From: JBKHXF01 sp046566145
GTDB taxonomy: Bacteria; Actinomycetota; Nitriliruptoria; Nitriliruptorales; Nitriliruptoraceae
Length of the DNA stretch: 57,021 bases
Direction: 5' to 3'
NCBI GenBank assembly: GCA_046566145.1
Contig: JBKHXF010000016.1
Span: 1-57,021, forward strand
The translations under genes and the position numbers were made by a program. Below the pieces are notes generated by a model. The model ran no database searches, had not been told where the DNA came from, and saw only the letters and a list, made by a program, of their open reading frames with translations. Shown one piece after another: positions 24,638 through 32,783 of the stretch. Each line of letters opens with the position of its first letter. The first letter of the stretch is position 1.

Positions 24638-25483
24638 GTGGCGGACGGCGACCTGCAGGTCGGTCGGGAGGTGGCCGCGACGCGGCCGGCGGAGCCCTCC
24701 GCCTCGACGTTGCTGCTGCGTGACGGACCCGACGGGCTCGAGGTCTGCATGCTCGAGCGGCACGTCGAGACGGACTTCGCCGGCGGCGCGCTGATCTTCC
24801 CGGGCGGCAAGCTCGACCCTCGCGACGCGGACCTGCCCGACGGCACCTGGGAGGGGCTCGACCCGGTGTCGCGGGTGCAGGACCTCGGCGTGGACACCTC
24901 CGACGAGGCGCTGGCGCTGCACGTCTGCGCGGTCCGGGAGACGTTCGAGGAGGCCGGGGTCCTGCTCGCCCGGACCGGGCAGGGCGCCCCCGTCGACGTG
25001 GACCTGCTCGCCGAGCCCTACACGCGCGAGGTGCGCGAGGGGCTCGCGGCCCGGGGGGCCGACCTCGACTGGCGGCCGTGGCTCGTCGAGCGCGGCCTCG
25101 TGCTCGACCTCGGCGCGCTCGTGCCGTTCGCCTGGTGGGTGACCCCGGACGGACTGCACCGCCGGTACTCCACGCGGTTCTTCGCGGCAGCGGTCCCCCC
25201 GGAGCAGGCCACGGCGCTCCGCCACGACGACGTCGAGACGACGTCCTCGCGGTGGGTGCGCCCGTCCGACGCGCTGGCCGCCGGCGCCCGCGGCGAGGTG
25301 ACCGTGATCTACCCGACGCGGAAGCTGCTGGAGCTGCTGGCCCGGTACCCGACGGCCGCCGACGTGCTCGCGGCGGCCCGGGAGCGTCGGGTCGACCTGC
25401 GCCCGATCCAGCCGCGGCTGGTCCAGCACGAGGGGCGCACGATGGTCCAGCACCCCGACGGGGGCGACCCCGAGCCCGGGTGA
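24638..25483 (+). CDS. NUDIX hydrolase (NUDT19/CoA-pyrophosphohydrolase-like)
   Basis: 281 residues. The first part of the NUDIX box (FPGGKLDP, about 54-61) is separated by a ~40-residue insertion from the second part (RETFEEAGVLL, about 99-109). This split arrangement is typical of the NUDT19-like group. Metal-coordinating glutamates of REtfEEaG are present. Members hydrolyse CoA or related diphosphates; the substrate here is unproven. GTG 24638 with a GGACGGAGG ribosome site 6 nt upstream. A NUDIX gene is also part of the corresponding mycobacterial region (Rv3672c). Confidence 0.85.
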   Translation: MADGDLQVGREVAATRPAEPSASTLLLRDGPDGLEVCMLERHVETDFAGGALIFPGGKLDPRDADLPDGTWEGLDPVSRVQDLGVDTSDEALALHVCAVRETFEEAGVLLARTGQGAPVDVDLLAEPYTREVREGLAARGADLDWRPWLVERGLVLDLGALVPFAWWVTPDGLHRRYSTRFFAAAVPPEQATALRHDDVETTSSRWVRPSDALAAGARGEVTVIYPTRKLLELLARYPTAADVLAAARERRVDLRPIQPRLVQHEGRTMVQHPDGGDPEPG

Positions 25484-25643
25484 CCCGGAGCCCGGGTGGC
25501 CCTCCGGCCCCGGCCGGTCGCGCGACGAGCGCACCGCGTGTGCGCTCACCTCCACGTGCGCGCACACCGCCCGGGCGCTCCGCTACGTTGCGGACATCTT
25601 CTTCTGGGTGACGGAGCGGGAGCCGTCCGAGGGCGGGAGAGGT

Positions 25644-25675
25644 GAGACACGGCGGCCCACGGGCCGCCGTGTCTC
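25644..25675 (+). terminator. Strong hairpin between NUDIX and MBL genes
   Basis: Perfect 15-bp stem GAGACACGGCGGCCC/GGGCCGCCGTGTCTC with a 2-nt gap (effective loop 4 nt or more), then GTCGTGCC. It lies 160 nt after the NUDIX stop and 64 nt before the MBL start. It may terminate NUDIX transcription or a short transcript from a TACGTT box at about 25584. Confidence 0.6.
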
Positions 25676-25725
25676 GTCGTGCCGGCGGGCCGTCGTGGGG
25701 ACGGTTGCGGTGTCGAGCCCGTCGC

Positions 25726-25731
25726 TAGCCT
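25726..25731 (+). promoter_or_regulatory. -10 box of MBL-fold gene (leaderless start)
   Basis: TAGCCT ends 7 nt before ATG 25739 with no ribosome site between, predicting a leaderless mRNA. Confidence 0.5.
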
Positions 25732-25738
25732 CGGCCGC

Positions 25739-26614
25739 ATGGCTCCGGACGCGCCGCGTGACCCCCGACTCGACCACGACCTCCCGCCGCTCGGCGGGAT
25801 GGCGACGGTCGAGCGCCTCGACGAGGTCACCGTCCGCGTCCTGGCGCCGAACCCGTCGCCGATGACGCTCGACGGCACCTGCACCTACGTGCTGGCCTCG
25901 CCGGGCGCCGGCGAGGCGATCGTGGTCGACCCCGGACCCGACCACCCCGACCACCTCGCGCGGGTCGAGCACGTCCTCGCCGACGCCGACGCAGCGTGCA
26001 CCCTCGTCGCGGTCACCCACCGCCACCACGACCACACCGAGGCCGCGGCGGGCTGGGCGACCGCCTGGGGGGCCACCCTCGTGGCGCCCGACCCCACCAC
26101 CGCCGGAACCGCCGGCCGCGTGGTGACCGACGGCGACGTGCTCGCGGTCGCCGGGATCGGCGTCACCGCCGTGGCGACGCCCGGCCACACCAGCGATCAC
26201 ACGGCCTACCGCCTGCCCACCGGCGCCCTGCTCGTCGGCGACCACGTCCTCGGGCGCGGGACCTCGGTGGTGGCGCATCCCGACGGCGACCTGCTCGCCT
26301 ACCTCGACAGCCTCCGCACCGTCCTCGACCTCGGGCCCGACGCCCTGTACCCGGGGCACGGGCCGGCGCTGACGGAGGACCCGGGCGCCGTGCTCCGCTT
26401 CTACCTGGAGCACCGCGCCCACCGGGAGGCGCAGGTCCTCGGTGCGCTCGCCGCCGGCGCGACGACGCCTCGCGCCGTCGTGGAGGCCGTCTACGCGGAC
26501 GTGGACCGACGCCTCTGGGACGCGGCCGAGGCATCCACCCGCGCGGCGATCGACAAGCTCGCGGCCGAGGGCCGGGTGGCGGTGCTCGGCGACCGGGTCG
26601 AGGTCCGGTCGTGA
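25739..26614 (+). CDS. MBL-fold metallo-hydrolase (LACTB2-like, winged-helix C-terminus)
   Basis: 291 residues. Zinc ligands of the metallo-beta-lactamase fold are visible in order: HRHHDH (about 94-99), PGHTSDH (about 148), GDHVLG (about 167) and PGHGP (about 205). A C-terminal helical/winged domain (about 225-290) with TPRAVVEAVYADVDRRLWDAAE is typical of the LACTB2 endoribonuclease-like branch. The substrate is undetermined. Equivalent to Rv3677c, a neighbour of RidA and the ArsA pair in mycobacteria. Followed, with a 4-nt GTGA overlap, by a lipoprotein gene. The ATG is supported by the -10 box 7 nt upstream. Confidence 0.88.
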   Translation: MAPDAPRDPRLDHDLPPLGGMATVERLDEVTVRVLAPNPSPMTLDGTCTYVLASPGAGEAIVVDPGPDHPDHLARVEHVLADADAACTLVAVTHRHHDHTEAAAGWATAWGATLVAPDPTTAGTAGRVVTDGDVLAVAGIGVTAVATPGHTSDHTAYRLPTGALLVGDHVLGRGTSVVAHPDGDLLAYLDSLRTVLDLGPDALYPGHGPALTEDPGAVLRFYLEHRAHREAQVLGALAAGATTPRAVVEAVYADVDRRLWDAAEASTRAAIDKLAAEGRVAVLGDRVEVRS

Positions 26615-27477
26615 GTCGCTGCCGCGACCGGCATGGCCGCCCCCGGCGCCGGGCGGCACGCCGGCTCGCCGCGCTGCTCACCGTCGGGCTCCTGGGCTGC
26701 GGCGGCAGCGGCGCCGGGCCCGAGGCCGCCCCGCTGGAGCAGCTGACCGCCCGGCCCCGGCCGCCGGCGGAGCGTCCCGCGCCGGCGGCGAGCCGACCGC
26801 CGGCGCCGGCGCCGGGCCCGAGCATCTCCGTGTCGATCCCGACCACGCCTGCCGGCCCCTCGGTGGCCGGGCTGGCCCGGTTCCTCGCCGGGTTCGAGCC
26901 GGCCGGGGCCCGCGGCCTCGACCACGTGGCGGTCGACCTCGACGGCGACGGGGTGGACGAGGCGGTCGTGACGTGGGTCGCCGAGGGCCGGGTGCACGTC
27001 GCGCTGGTCGGCTGGCGCGCCAGCGACGGCTACGCCGCGCGCTCCGAGGACCGGGGCGGGCGCGCCGGCAGGGTCCTGTCGGTCCGGGTCGGTGACCTGA
27101 CCGGCGACGGCGTCCCGGAGCTGGTCGTCGAGCACGGCGGCGACGGTCGCGGCGGGCTGAGCCTGTGGACCGTGCAGGGCACCACGGGGCTGCGGCGGGC
27201 CGAGGCGGTCGGCGGGTGCGCCGACGGTCACGTCTACGGGGTGGTGGGCGCGTCCCTGCGGCAGCGCGCTGGCGAGGTCGAGATCGTCGCGACGTGCGAC
27301 GACAGTCCCCTCCCCGTCGCCGACTGGTCCTCCGACGTCTACCGCCACGCCGGCGGGGCGTGGCGGGTCGTGCCGTCGCCCTCGCCCTCCCCCGACCCCG
27401 GTCCGAGCCCCGGACCATCGCCGACCCCGGGCCCCACCTCGCCCTCCTCCCCGGGCCAGGCCGGCACCGACGGCTGA
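26611..27477 (+). CDS. Putative lipoprotein with VCBS/FG-GAP-like repeats
   Basis: 288 residues. An arginine-rich n-region (RCRDRHGRPRRRAARR), hydrophobic core and LLGC lipobox (cysteine about 30) indicate a lipoprotein. A Pro/Ala-rich spacer follows, then two calcium-loop-like repeats: DLDGDGVDEAVV (about 111) and DLTGDGVPELVV (about 165), as in FG-GAP/VCBS beta-propeller proteins. The C-terminus is Pro/Ser-rich. GTG start overlaps the MBL gene stop. The last ~57 nt, including the stop codon, are duplicated just downstream. Probable surface protein of unknown ligand. Confidence 0.75.
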   Translation: MSRCRDRHGRPRRRAARRLAALLTVGLLGCGGSGAGPEAAPLEQLTARPRPPAERPAPAASRPPAPAPGPSISVSIPTTPAGPSVAGLARFLAGFEPAGARGLDHVAVDLDGDGVDEAVVTWVAEGRVHVALVGWRASDGYAARSEDRGGRAGRVLSVRVGDLTGDGVPELVVEHGGDGRGGLSLWTVQGTTGLRRAEAVGGCADGHVYGVVGASLRQRAGEVEIVATCDDSPLPVADWSSDVYRHAGGAWRVVPSPSPSPDPGPSPGPSPTPGPTSPSSPGQAGTDG

Positions 27478-27548
27478 CGGCCCCCGGTCCGACCCCCGGG
27501 CCCCACCTCGCCCTCCTCCCCGGGCCAGGCCGGCACCGACGGCTGACG
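27423..27548. repeat. Near-perfect 57/58-nt direct repeat around the lipoprotein stop
   Basis: The segment 27423-27479, containing the last codons and stop of the lipoprotein gene, recurs at 27491-27548 with an offset of 69 nt in its shared part. CCCGGTCCGACCCCCG motifs also recur at 27483, 27551 and 27571. The pattern looks like replication slippage; it is not CRISPR, since there is no regular spacer series. Nothing else is seen in 27549-27725 except the ribosome site of the next gene. Confidence 0.85.
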
Positions 27549-27725
27549 AACCCCGGTCCGACCCCCGACCCCCGGTCCGACCCCCGACCCCTCCGAGCGG
27601 GCCATGTGTCCACGTGGACGCATCCCCGCGACGGGCCGGTCCCGCGCTCAAGGCTGGCCCGCAGGTGGCCGATGACCGACGGTGGAGGTGGGCCAGACTG
27701 CACGTGACGACCGGGAGGAGACCCG

Positions 27726-29588
27726 GTGGCCGAGTTCCTCGACGGCTTCGACATCGAACGCGACGCCGTGCTCAACGCGCTCGCGCACTTCGAGACGGTC
27801 TGGGACCGGTTCCGGGAGCGCCGCGGCCTCGAGCTCGACGACGCCGCGATGTCCGACTCGTTGATCGCCGGCGAGCTCGCGCTCGTGCGCGCCGACCTCG
27901 AGGAGGTCGGGTTCACCATCGGGGTGTTCGGCCTCATCAAGCGCGGCAAGTCGACGCTGCTGAACTCCCTGATCGGGCGCGAGGTGTCGGCGATGCACGT
28001 CACCCCCGAGACCGCGGTCCCGGTCTACGTCAGCTACGCCGAGGAGCCGGGTGCGGAGGTGCACCTCGCCGACGGCACGGTGCGCCACGTCGCCGTCGAG
28101 GACACCGCGCTCTACACGTCGCAGAAGCACAACGAGAACAACCAGCTCGGCGTCACCCACGTCGAGCAGCGCGTGCCGGTCGGCTTCCTGCGCAACGGGA
28201 CCCGCCTCATCGACACGCCGGGCCTCGACGACGCCGAGGCCGACGAGGTCTACACCGAGCGGACCCTGCAGGAGCTCGACGTCGTCGACGCCGGCGTGGT
28301 GGTCTTCCTGTCGCCCCCGACCGTCGGGGCCACCGAGATGGACTTCCTCGAGCAGGTCGTCTCCCGCGGGCTGAAGAAGTCCTTCCTCGTCTGCAACATG
28401 TACCCCCAGCACTTCCACGACCCCGACACCCGCAACGCCGTCCTCGAGTACGTGGGTCGGCGCATCGTCGAGGCGTCGCGTCGTGGCGGCCACCGGGGTG
28501 AGGTGCGGATCTACCCGGTGTGCGCGCAGGAGGCCTGGCAGGCCCGGCTCGATGACGACGTCGACGGCTGGAAGCGCTCGGGCGCCGACCGGCTGCTGCG
28601 TGACATGGAGCTGTTCCTGGCCGGCGTCACCGGCCGCGGGGCGCTCGAGGAGGCGGTCGAGCGCATCGAGAAGGCCGCGGAGATGGCGTCGACCGAGGTC
28701 GACGTCCGCCTCCGCCTGCTCGACGACCCGGCCCAGCTCGCCGCCCACCGCGCGTCCCTCGACGGGCGCGTCCGGGCGCTCGAGTCCGAGGTCGACGGCG
28801 TCGTCGCCCGCACCCTCGAGGGGGTCGGCCCCCTGCGCCTGCAGCTGCGTGGACAGCTGCTCGCGCCGTTCGCCGACGCGCGCTCCGCGGTGGCCCGGAT
28901 CCAGTCCGCCGCCGAGCTCGAGGAGTTCTCGATGCGGTTCCGCCGGCGGGTCGAGGTGGCCGCAGAGCAGGCATCGCGGCAGTTCGCGGCCGGCTTCGAG
29001 GACGTGGTGCGTGAGCTCCGCCGCGGGCTCGAGCAGGAGCTGCACGCGGTCGTCCACGACCTCGTGCCGACCGTGCCGCGTCTGCGGCTGTCGACCAGCT
29101 CGCTGCTCGCGCAGCGCGACGCGCGTGACGTGCGTGCCGACGCCGCCGGCGGCGTGACGGAGCGGACCGGCGCCATCGCGGGCGGGCTCGCCGGCGGGGC
29201 GGCGACCGCCCTGCTCGCCGGGGTCACGCTGCTCAGCCCGCTCGGGCTGCTGGGCGGGGCGCTCGTCGGGTGGAAGCTGTCGTCGGTGCTGTCGTCCTCG
29301 GGCAACGTCGAGCGCGCCAAGGCGGCCCTGCTCGAGCAGCTCGACCAGGTGGCACGTCGGCTCGCCCGCGACTTCGACCTGCAGGTCGAGGCGGCGATGG
29401 ACGCGGTCACCTCGGCCGTCGAGCGCCGGCGACGGGCCTTCGCCTCCGACCTCTACGAGCAGTTCGACCTGGTCCAGGGCCTCGGGACCGATCCCGGGGT
29501 GCTGGAGCGGCAGCGCCGCGAGGCCCAGCGCTTCGCCGAGGCGTTCCGCGCCTGCGCGGCGCGGGCCCGGGCGGCCCTGCCGGACTGA
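27726..29588 (+). CDS. Bacterial dynamin-like GTPase
   Basis: 620 residues. GTPase motif G1 is GLIKRGKS (69-76), the conserved switch I threonine lies in TPETAVP, and G3 is DTPGLDD (163-169); the G4 N/TKxD motif is not obvious (VCNMYPQ in its place). Long helical segments (about 300-460 and 520-620) flank a hydrophobic stretch (484-516, two short passes) that would insert into or bind the membrane. This is the layout of bacterial dynamin-like proteins, which remodel or protect the cell membrane. GTG 27726 has GGGAGGAG 6 nt upstream. Single gene; no second dynamin partner is in the window. Confidence 0.87.
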   Translation: MAEFLDGFDIERDAVLNALAHFETVWDRFRERRGLELDDAAMSDSLIAGELALVRADLEEVGFTIGVFGLIKRGKSTLLNSLIGREVSAMHVTPETAVPVYVSYAEEPGAEVHLADGTVRHVAVEDTALYTSQKHNENNQLGVTHVEQRVPVGFLRNGTRLIDTPGLDDAEADEVYTERTLQELDVVDAGVVVFLSPPTVGATEMDFLEQVVSRGLKKSFLVCNMYPQHFHDPDTRNAVLEYVGRRIVEASRRGGHRGEVRIYPVCAQEAWQARLDDDVDGWKRSGADRLLRDMELFLAGVTGRGALEEAVERIEKAAEMASTEVDVRLRLLDDPAQLAAHRASLDGRVRALESEVDGVVARTLEGVGPLRLQLRGQLLAPFADARSAVARIQSAAELEEFSMRFRRRVEVAAEQASRQFAAGFEDVVRELRRGLEQELHAVVHDLVPTVPRLRLSTSSLLAQRDARDVRADAAGGVTERTGAIAGGLAGGAATALLAGVTLLSPLGLLGGALVGWKLSSVLSSSGNVERAKAALLEQLDQVARRLARDFDLQVEAAMDAVTSAVERRRRAFASDLYEQFDLVQGLGTDPGVLERQRREAQRFAEAFRACAARARAALPD

Positions 29589-29624
29589 CCCCCGGCACGC
29601 CTCCGCGGGCCGAGCCGCCTCGGG

Positions 29625-30029
29625 TCAGCCGCGCCGGGTGCGGGGGACGCCGCCCTCGCGCAGCGCCGCGGCCGGGACCCCGAGCTCGCGCCACGCCGAG
29701 TAGCTGATGCCCTTGCGCTCGGAGTACTCGGCGACGGCCTCGACGAAGCCGCGCTCCAGCGCCTCCATGTCGACCTCCTCGGCCGCGTCGGCGAGGCGGT
29801 CCTCGAGGTCGATCCGCTTCTGGATGAGCTCGACCCGCTTCGCCGGGTCGTCCTCCTGCTCGATCTGCCGGATGGTCTCCTCGAGGCGGCCCTCCAGCTC
29901 CTCCTTCGAGACGCGGCGGCCGGGCTTCGACTGCTTCTCGAGCTCCTCGAGGTAGTCGCGCACGGCCTTCGCCTGCGCACGGCCCTTCGCGAGCGCCGCC
30001 TTGTGCTCGTCGGACATCTGGGTCGCCAC
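29625..30029 (-). CDS. Conserved actinobacterial protein of unknown function
   Basis: 134 residues, highly charged and mostly helical, with a predicted coiled coil (about 20-90, ELEKQSKPGRR...LEDRLADAAEE). The short C-terminal segment ISYSAWRELGVPAAALREGGVPRTRRG resembles a small DNA-binding-like helix-turn-helix seen at the end of several actinobacterial proteins of unknown role. GTG 30029 chosen for AGGAGG about 5 nt upstream; ATG 30017 is an alternative. Single gene, convergent with the dynamin gene. Confidence 0.7.
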   Translation of the reverse strand: MATQMSDEHKAALAKGRAQAKAVRDYLEELEKQSKPGRRVSKEELEGRLEETIRQIEQEDDPAKRVELIQKRIDLEDRLADAAEEVDMEALERGFVEAVAEYSERKGISYSAWRELGVPAAALREGGVPRTRRG

Positions 30030-30247
30030 TGCTGCCTCCTGGGGGGTTGGGTCGTGTTCGTCGTGTGACCGGCCCGGTGGATCCCCCCGATCCCGGCAGG
30101 TAACGCCGACGACCTTATCGGCTCCCTGCGCGTTAGCGCGCCCATCCATTGTCACCGTTCGGGCTCCACCATTTGGGCCCCCCCGGGACCCGTACCCTCG
30201 TACCTCCCGGCCCCCGTACCTCCCGACCCCCGACCCCCGAGGCCCCG

Positions 30248-31246
30248 ATGTCCCTCGACGCCACCCCGCCGACCTCGCCGCCCGTCGGCGTGCCGCTGGT
30301 CGGTGTCCCCGCCGTCCGGGTCGTCGAGGTCACGGGGGACGACCGCCTGGGCTACCTCGACGCGGTCCTGAGCCAGCGGCTTCGTGATGCCGAGCCGGGC
30401 ACGGTCACCTCCGCCCTGGAGCTCGATGCGCACGGATCCCCGACGGCCGTGCTCGACGTCGTGGTGCGAGAGGACTCGCTCTGGCTCCTCGTGCCCGAGG
30501 CGGTCGCCGACGACCTCGTCCCGCGGCTCGCCGGTCGGACCTTCCTCTCCGACGCCCGCTTCGCCGAGCGCGACGACCTCGACGTCGTCCGGGTCGTGGC
30601 CCCGCTGCCGGCGCCCGGGGACGCCCCCGTGGAGGACCGCGCCGCGGTGGCCTCCCTGCTCGAGGGGATCGTCCCGACGTCGGGGGAGCCCCCCGTCGCG
30701 ATCGAGGTGCCCGTGTCGGGCTGGCACGTCGTGGTGCCACGCGTCGGCACCGGCGACCTCGTCGGGGCGCTCGTGGCCGCCGGCGCGGTGCAGGTCGACG
30801 GGGCCGGGCTCGACGCCGCCGAGGTCGTGCACGGGGTCCCGCGTGCGGGGGTGGAGGTGGCCGCCGGCGTCCTGCCCGAGGAGCTCGGCCTGCTGCCCAC
30901 CCACGTGCACCTCGACAAGGGGTGCTACCCCGGCCAGGAGGCGGTCGCCCGGATGTGGATGCTCGGCCGTCCGCGCCGGCGGCTGGCCCGCGTCCGCACG
31001 GTCGGCGAGGTCGGGGCCGGGTGGGAGGCTGGCCAGGGTCGGGACCGGACGCGCGTGACGCGCGTCGCGCCCGGGGGCGCCGGGCTCGCGCTCGTCCCCG
31101 CGACCACCCGGCCGGGTGTGCGGATCGAGGCGGAGGACGGCTCCGCGGTCGAGGTGCTCGACCTCGTCGGCGACGGCCGGCCGCAGCCCGGCCACGACCC
31201 GGCGGTGCCGCGCCGCCGGGACCGGAGGGACGCAGCAGCCGGCTAG
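30248..31246 (+). CDS. ygfZ: YgfZ/GcvT-like folate-binding protein
   Basis: 332 residues with the diagnostic KGCYPGQE motif near residue 225 and the GcvT-like fold (DRLGYLDAVLSQRL near 35). YgfZ proteins use tetrahydrofolate and help assemble or repair Fe-S clusters in the cytoplasm. The conserved cysteine is present. ATG 30248 is chosen as the start; upstream in-frame codons lie in a repetitive CCCCGTACCTCCCG stretch that does not look coding. Fe-S dependent WhiB regulators elsewhere in the window would be plausible clients, but this is inference. Confidence 0.88.
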   Translation: MSLDATPPTSPPVGVPLVGVPAVRVVEVTGDDRLGYLDAVLSQRLRDAEPGTVTSALELDAHGSPTAVLDVVVREDSLWLLVPEAVADDLVPRLAGRTFLSDARFAERDDLDVVRVVAPLPAPGDAPVEDRAAVASLLEGIVPTSGEPPVAIEVPVSGWHVVVPRVGTGDLVGALVAAGAVQVDGAGLDAAEVVHGVPRAGVEVAAGVLPEELGLLPTHVHLDKGCYPGQEAVARMWMLGRPRRRLARVRTVGEVGAGWEAGQGRDRTRVTRVAPGGAGLALVPATTRPGVRIEAEDGSAVEVLDLVGDGRPQPGHDPAVPRRRDRRDAAAG

Positions 31247-31249
31247 GGT
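31244..31249 (+). promoter_or_regulatory. -10 box for the HTH-TM protein gene (leaderless)
   Basis: TAGGGT begins inside the ygfZ stop codon region and ends 6 nt before ATG 31256, with no ribosome site, predicting a leaderless transcript. Confidence 0.5.
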
Positions 31250-31255
31250 CCCGCC

Positions 31256-32146
31256 ATGGAGGGAACCGGGACGGACCGCACCGATGGCACGGCGACGGCC
31301 GACGCCTACCTCGTCGCGCTCCTGCCCGACGAGCTGCACGGTGCGGCGCGCGAGTCGCTGGTCACGGCGCTCGAGGGCTCCGACGGCAGCGATCCCCTCG
31401 AGCCGCTGCGCGCGGCACGCGCCGTGGTGGCCAGCCGCGTGCGCATCGACCCGGTCCTCGACGTCCACCTCCTGCACGACGAGCTCGGGGTGGCGCTCCC
31501 CGACATCGCCACGCTCCTGGGCGTCGACCCGTCGGTCGTCGTCGCCCACCTCGCCGACGCCCGGGCGCTCCTGGGGGAGCCCCCGCCGGCCGCGCTCGGG
31601 CCGGCACCGGCCGTCGTCATCGACGACCTCGCCCCGGACGACGAGCCGCCGGCGGCCGTCGGTGCCGCCACCCCGATGGTCGCTCGAGCCCGGCCCGCGC
31701 CGGACGCGGGACGCGGCGGTCGCACCGCCTGGGTGCTGTCCGCGGCCGTGGTCGCCGTCGTGGTCGTGCTCGCGGCGCTCGCCGGCGGTCAGGTCGCCGG
31801 CGACTGTGACGGCGACGTGTGCGTGCGGGAGGCCGTCGTGACCAGCGGGGTCGACGCCAACGGCGCACCCCTCGACGACCGGGCCGAGCTCGCGCTGGAC
31901 GAGCAGGTCTCGTTCTGGCTGCGCTACGACGTCGGCGGGCAGGTCGCGCCCGAGCTCACCGTCGTGTGGCGGCGGGAGGGCGAGGAGCTCTACCAGCGTC
32001 GTTTCGCGCTGCCGGCCGCGGATCGCGTGGTCGTCCGGCTCGATCCGGCGTTCGCTGCCGAGCCGGGCGCCTACTCGGTGGAGGTCCGCGGCGACGACGG
32101 GCCGGTCGCGCAGGCCGACTTCGTCCTCACGGCGCCGACGGGCTGA
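31256..32146 (+). CDS. Membrane protein with sigma-region-4-like N-terminus
   Basis: 296 residues. The cytoplasmic N-terminus (about 1-107) includes a helix-turn-helix-like run (HDELGVALPDIATLLGVDPS, 74-93) reminiscent of sigma factor region 4. A Pro/Ala/Asp linker leads to one membrane helix (about 158-177) and an outer domain with a cysteine pair (C184, C189) and Ig-like beta strands (about 215-290, VSFWLRYDVGG...GAYSVEVRGDDG). The layout suggests a transmembrane one-component or anti-sigma-like signalling protein, but no named family is recognised. Ends 9 nt from the convergent peroxiredoxin gene. Confidence 0.7.
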   Translation: MEGTGTDRTDGTATADAYLVALLPDELHGAARESLVTALEGSDGSDPLEPLRAARAVVASRVRIDPVLDVHLLHDELGVALPDIATLLGVDPSVVVAHLADARALLGEPPPAALGPAPAVVIDDLAPDDEPPAAVGAATPMVARARPAPDAGRGGRTAWVLSAAVVAVVVVLAALAGGQVAGDCDGDVCVREAVVTSGVDANGAPLDDRAELALDEQVSFWLRYDVGGQVAPELTVVWRREGEELYQRRFALPAADRVVVRLDPAFAAEPGAYSVEVRGDDGPVAQADFVLTAPTG

Positions 32147-32155
32147 ACCGCGCGG

Positions 32156-32623
32156 TCAGAGGGCGCCGATGGCCTGCAGCACGGCGTCGGCGTGCGTCTT
32201 CGGCACGGCCCGCTTCCACACCCTGGCGACGGTGCCGTCCGGGGCGACGAGGACGGTCGAGCGGATCGTGCCGACGGTCCGCTTGCCGTAGAGCACCTTC
32301 TCGCCCCACGCGCCGTACGCCTCCATGACGGTGCGCTCCGGGTCGGCGAGGAGCGTGTGCGGCAGGTCGTGCTTGGCGCGGAATTCGGCGTGCGAGGCGA
32401 CGTCGTCCGGGGAGATGCCGAGCACGTGCGCGCCGGCGGCCTCGAACTCGCCCCACTGGTCGCGGATCCCGCAGGCCTGCGTCGTGCAGCCGGGGGTGTC
32501 GTCGGCGGGGTAGAAGTAGACGACGACCGGCGCGCCGCGCAGCTCCGAGAGCGTGACGTCGCGCCCGTCCTGGTCGGGCAGCGTGAAGTCGGGGGCCGGG
32601 GTTCCGGGCTCCGGGAAGGGCAC
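32156..32623 (-). CDS. bcp: Bcp-type thioredoxin-dependent peroxiredoxin
   Basis: 155 residues of the AhpC/TSA fold. The peroxidatic motif is YPADDTPGCTTQAC (peroxidatic C46, nearby C51 as in many Bcp proteins), with supporting conserved arginine in the KRTVGTIRSTVLVAPDG segment. It reduces hydroperoxides using thioredoxin, in the cytoplasm. The catalytic position is an ordinary cysteine, not a UGA/Sec codon. GTG start with TGGAGA about 5 nt upstream. Confidence 0.93.
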   Translation of the reverse strand: MPFPEPGTPAPDFTLPDQDGRDVTLSELRGAPVVVYFYPADDTPGCTTQACGIRDQWGEFEAAGAHVLGISPDDVASHAEFRAKHDLPHTLLADPERTVMEAYGAWGEKVLYGKRTVGTIRSTVLVAPDGTVARVWKRAVPKTHADAVLQAIGAL

Positions 32624-32783
32624 GAGGTCTCCAGGTCGGTCGGGGGCCGGTGCCGCGCGACGCTACCGGGAGCCCCGCCCAGGCCGGTTCCCGACCCGTC
32701 GCGACGCGCGGTCCGGTGTCCCGTCCGCGGGCAGTACGGTGCGCGCGTCAGGCACCGGACGGTCAGGTCGAGAAGGAGCACCC

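Noticed and set aside
27423..27600. CRISPR-like repeat array
   Set aside because: There are only two long copies and short CCCCGGTCCGACCCCC motifs with irregular spacing, low complexity, and no cas genes.
32156..32623. Selenocysteine-containing peroxiredoxin
   Set aside because: The peroxidatic position is an ordinary Cys codon and no in-frame TGA is needed.
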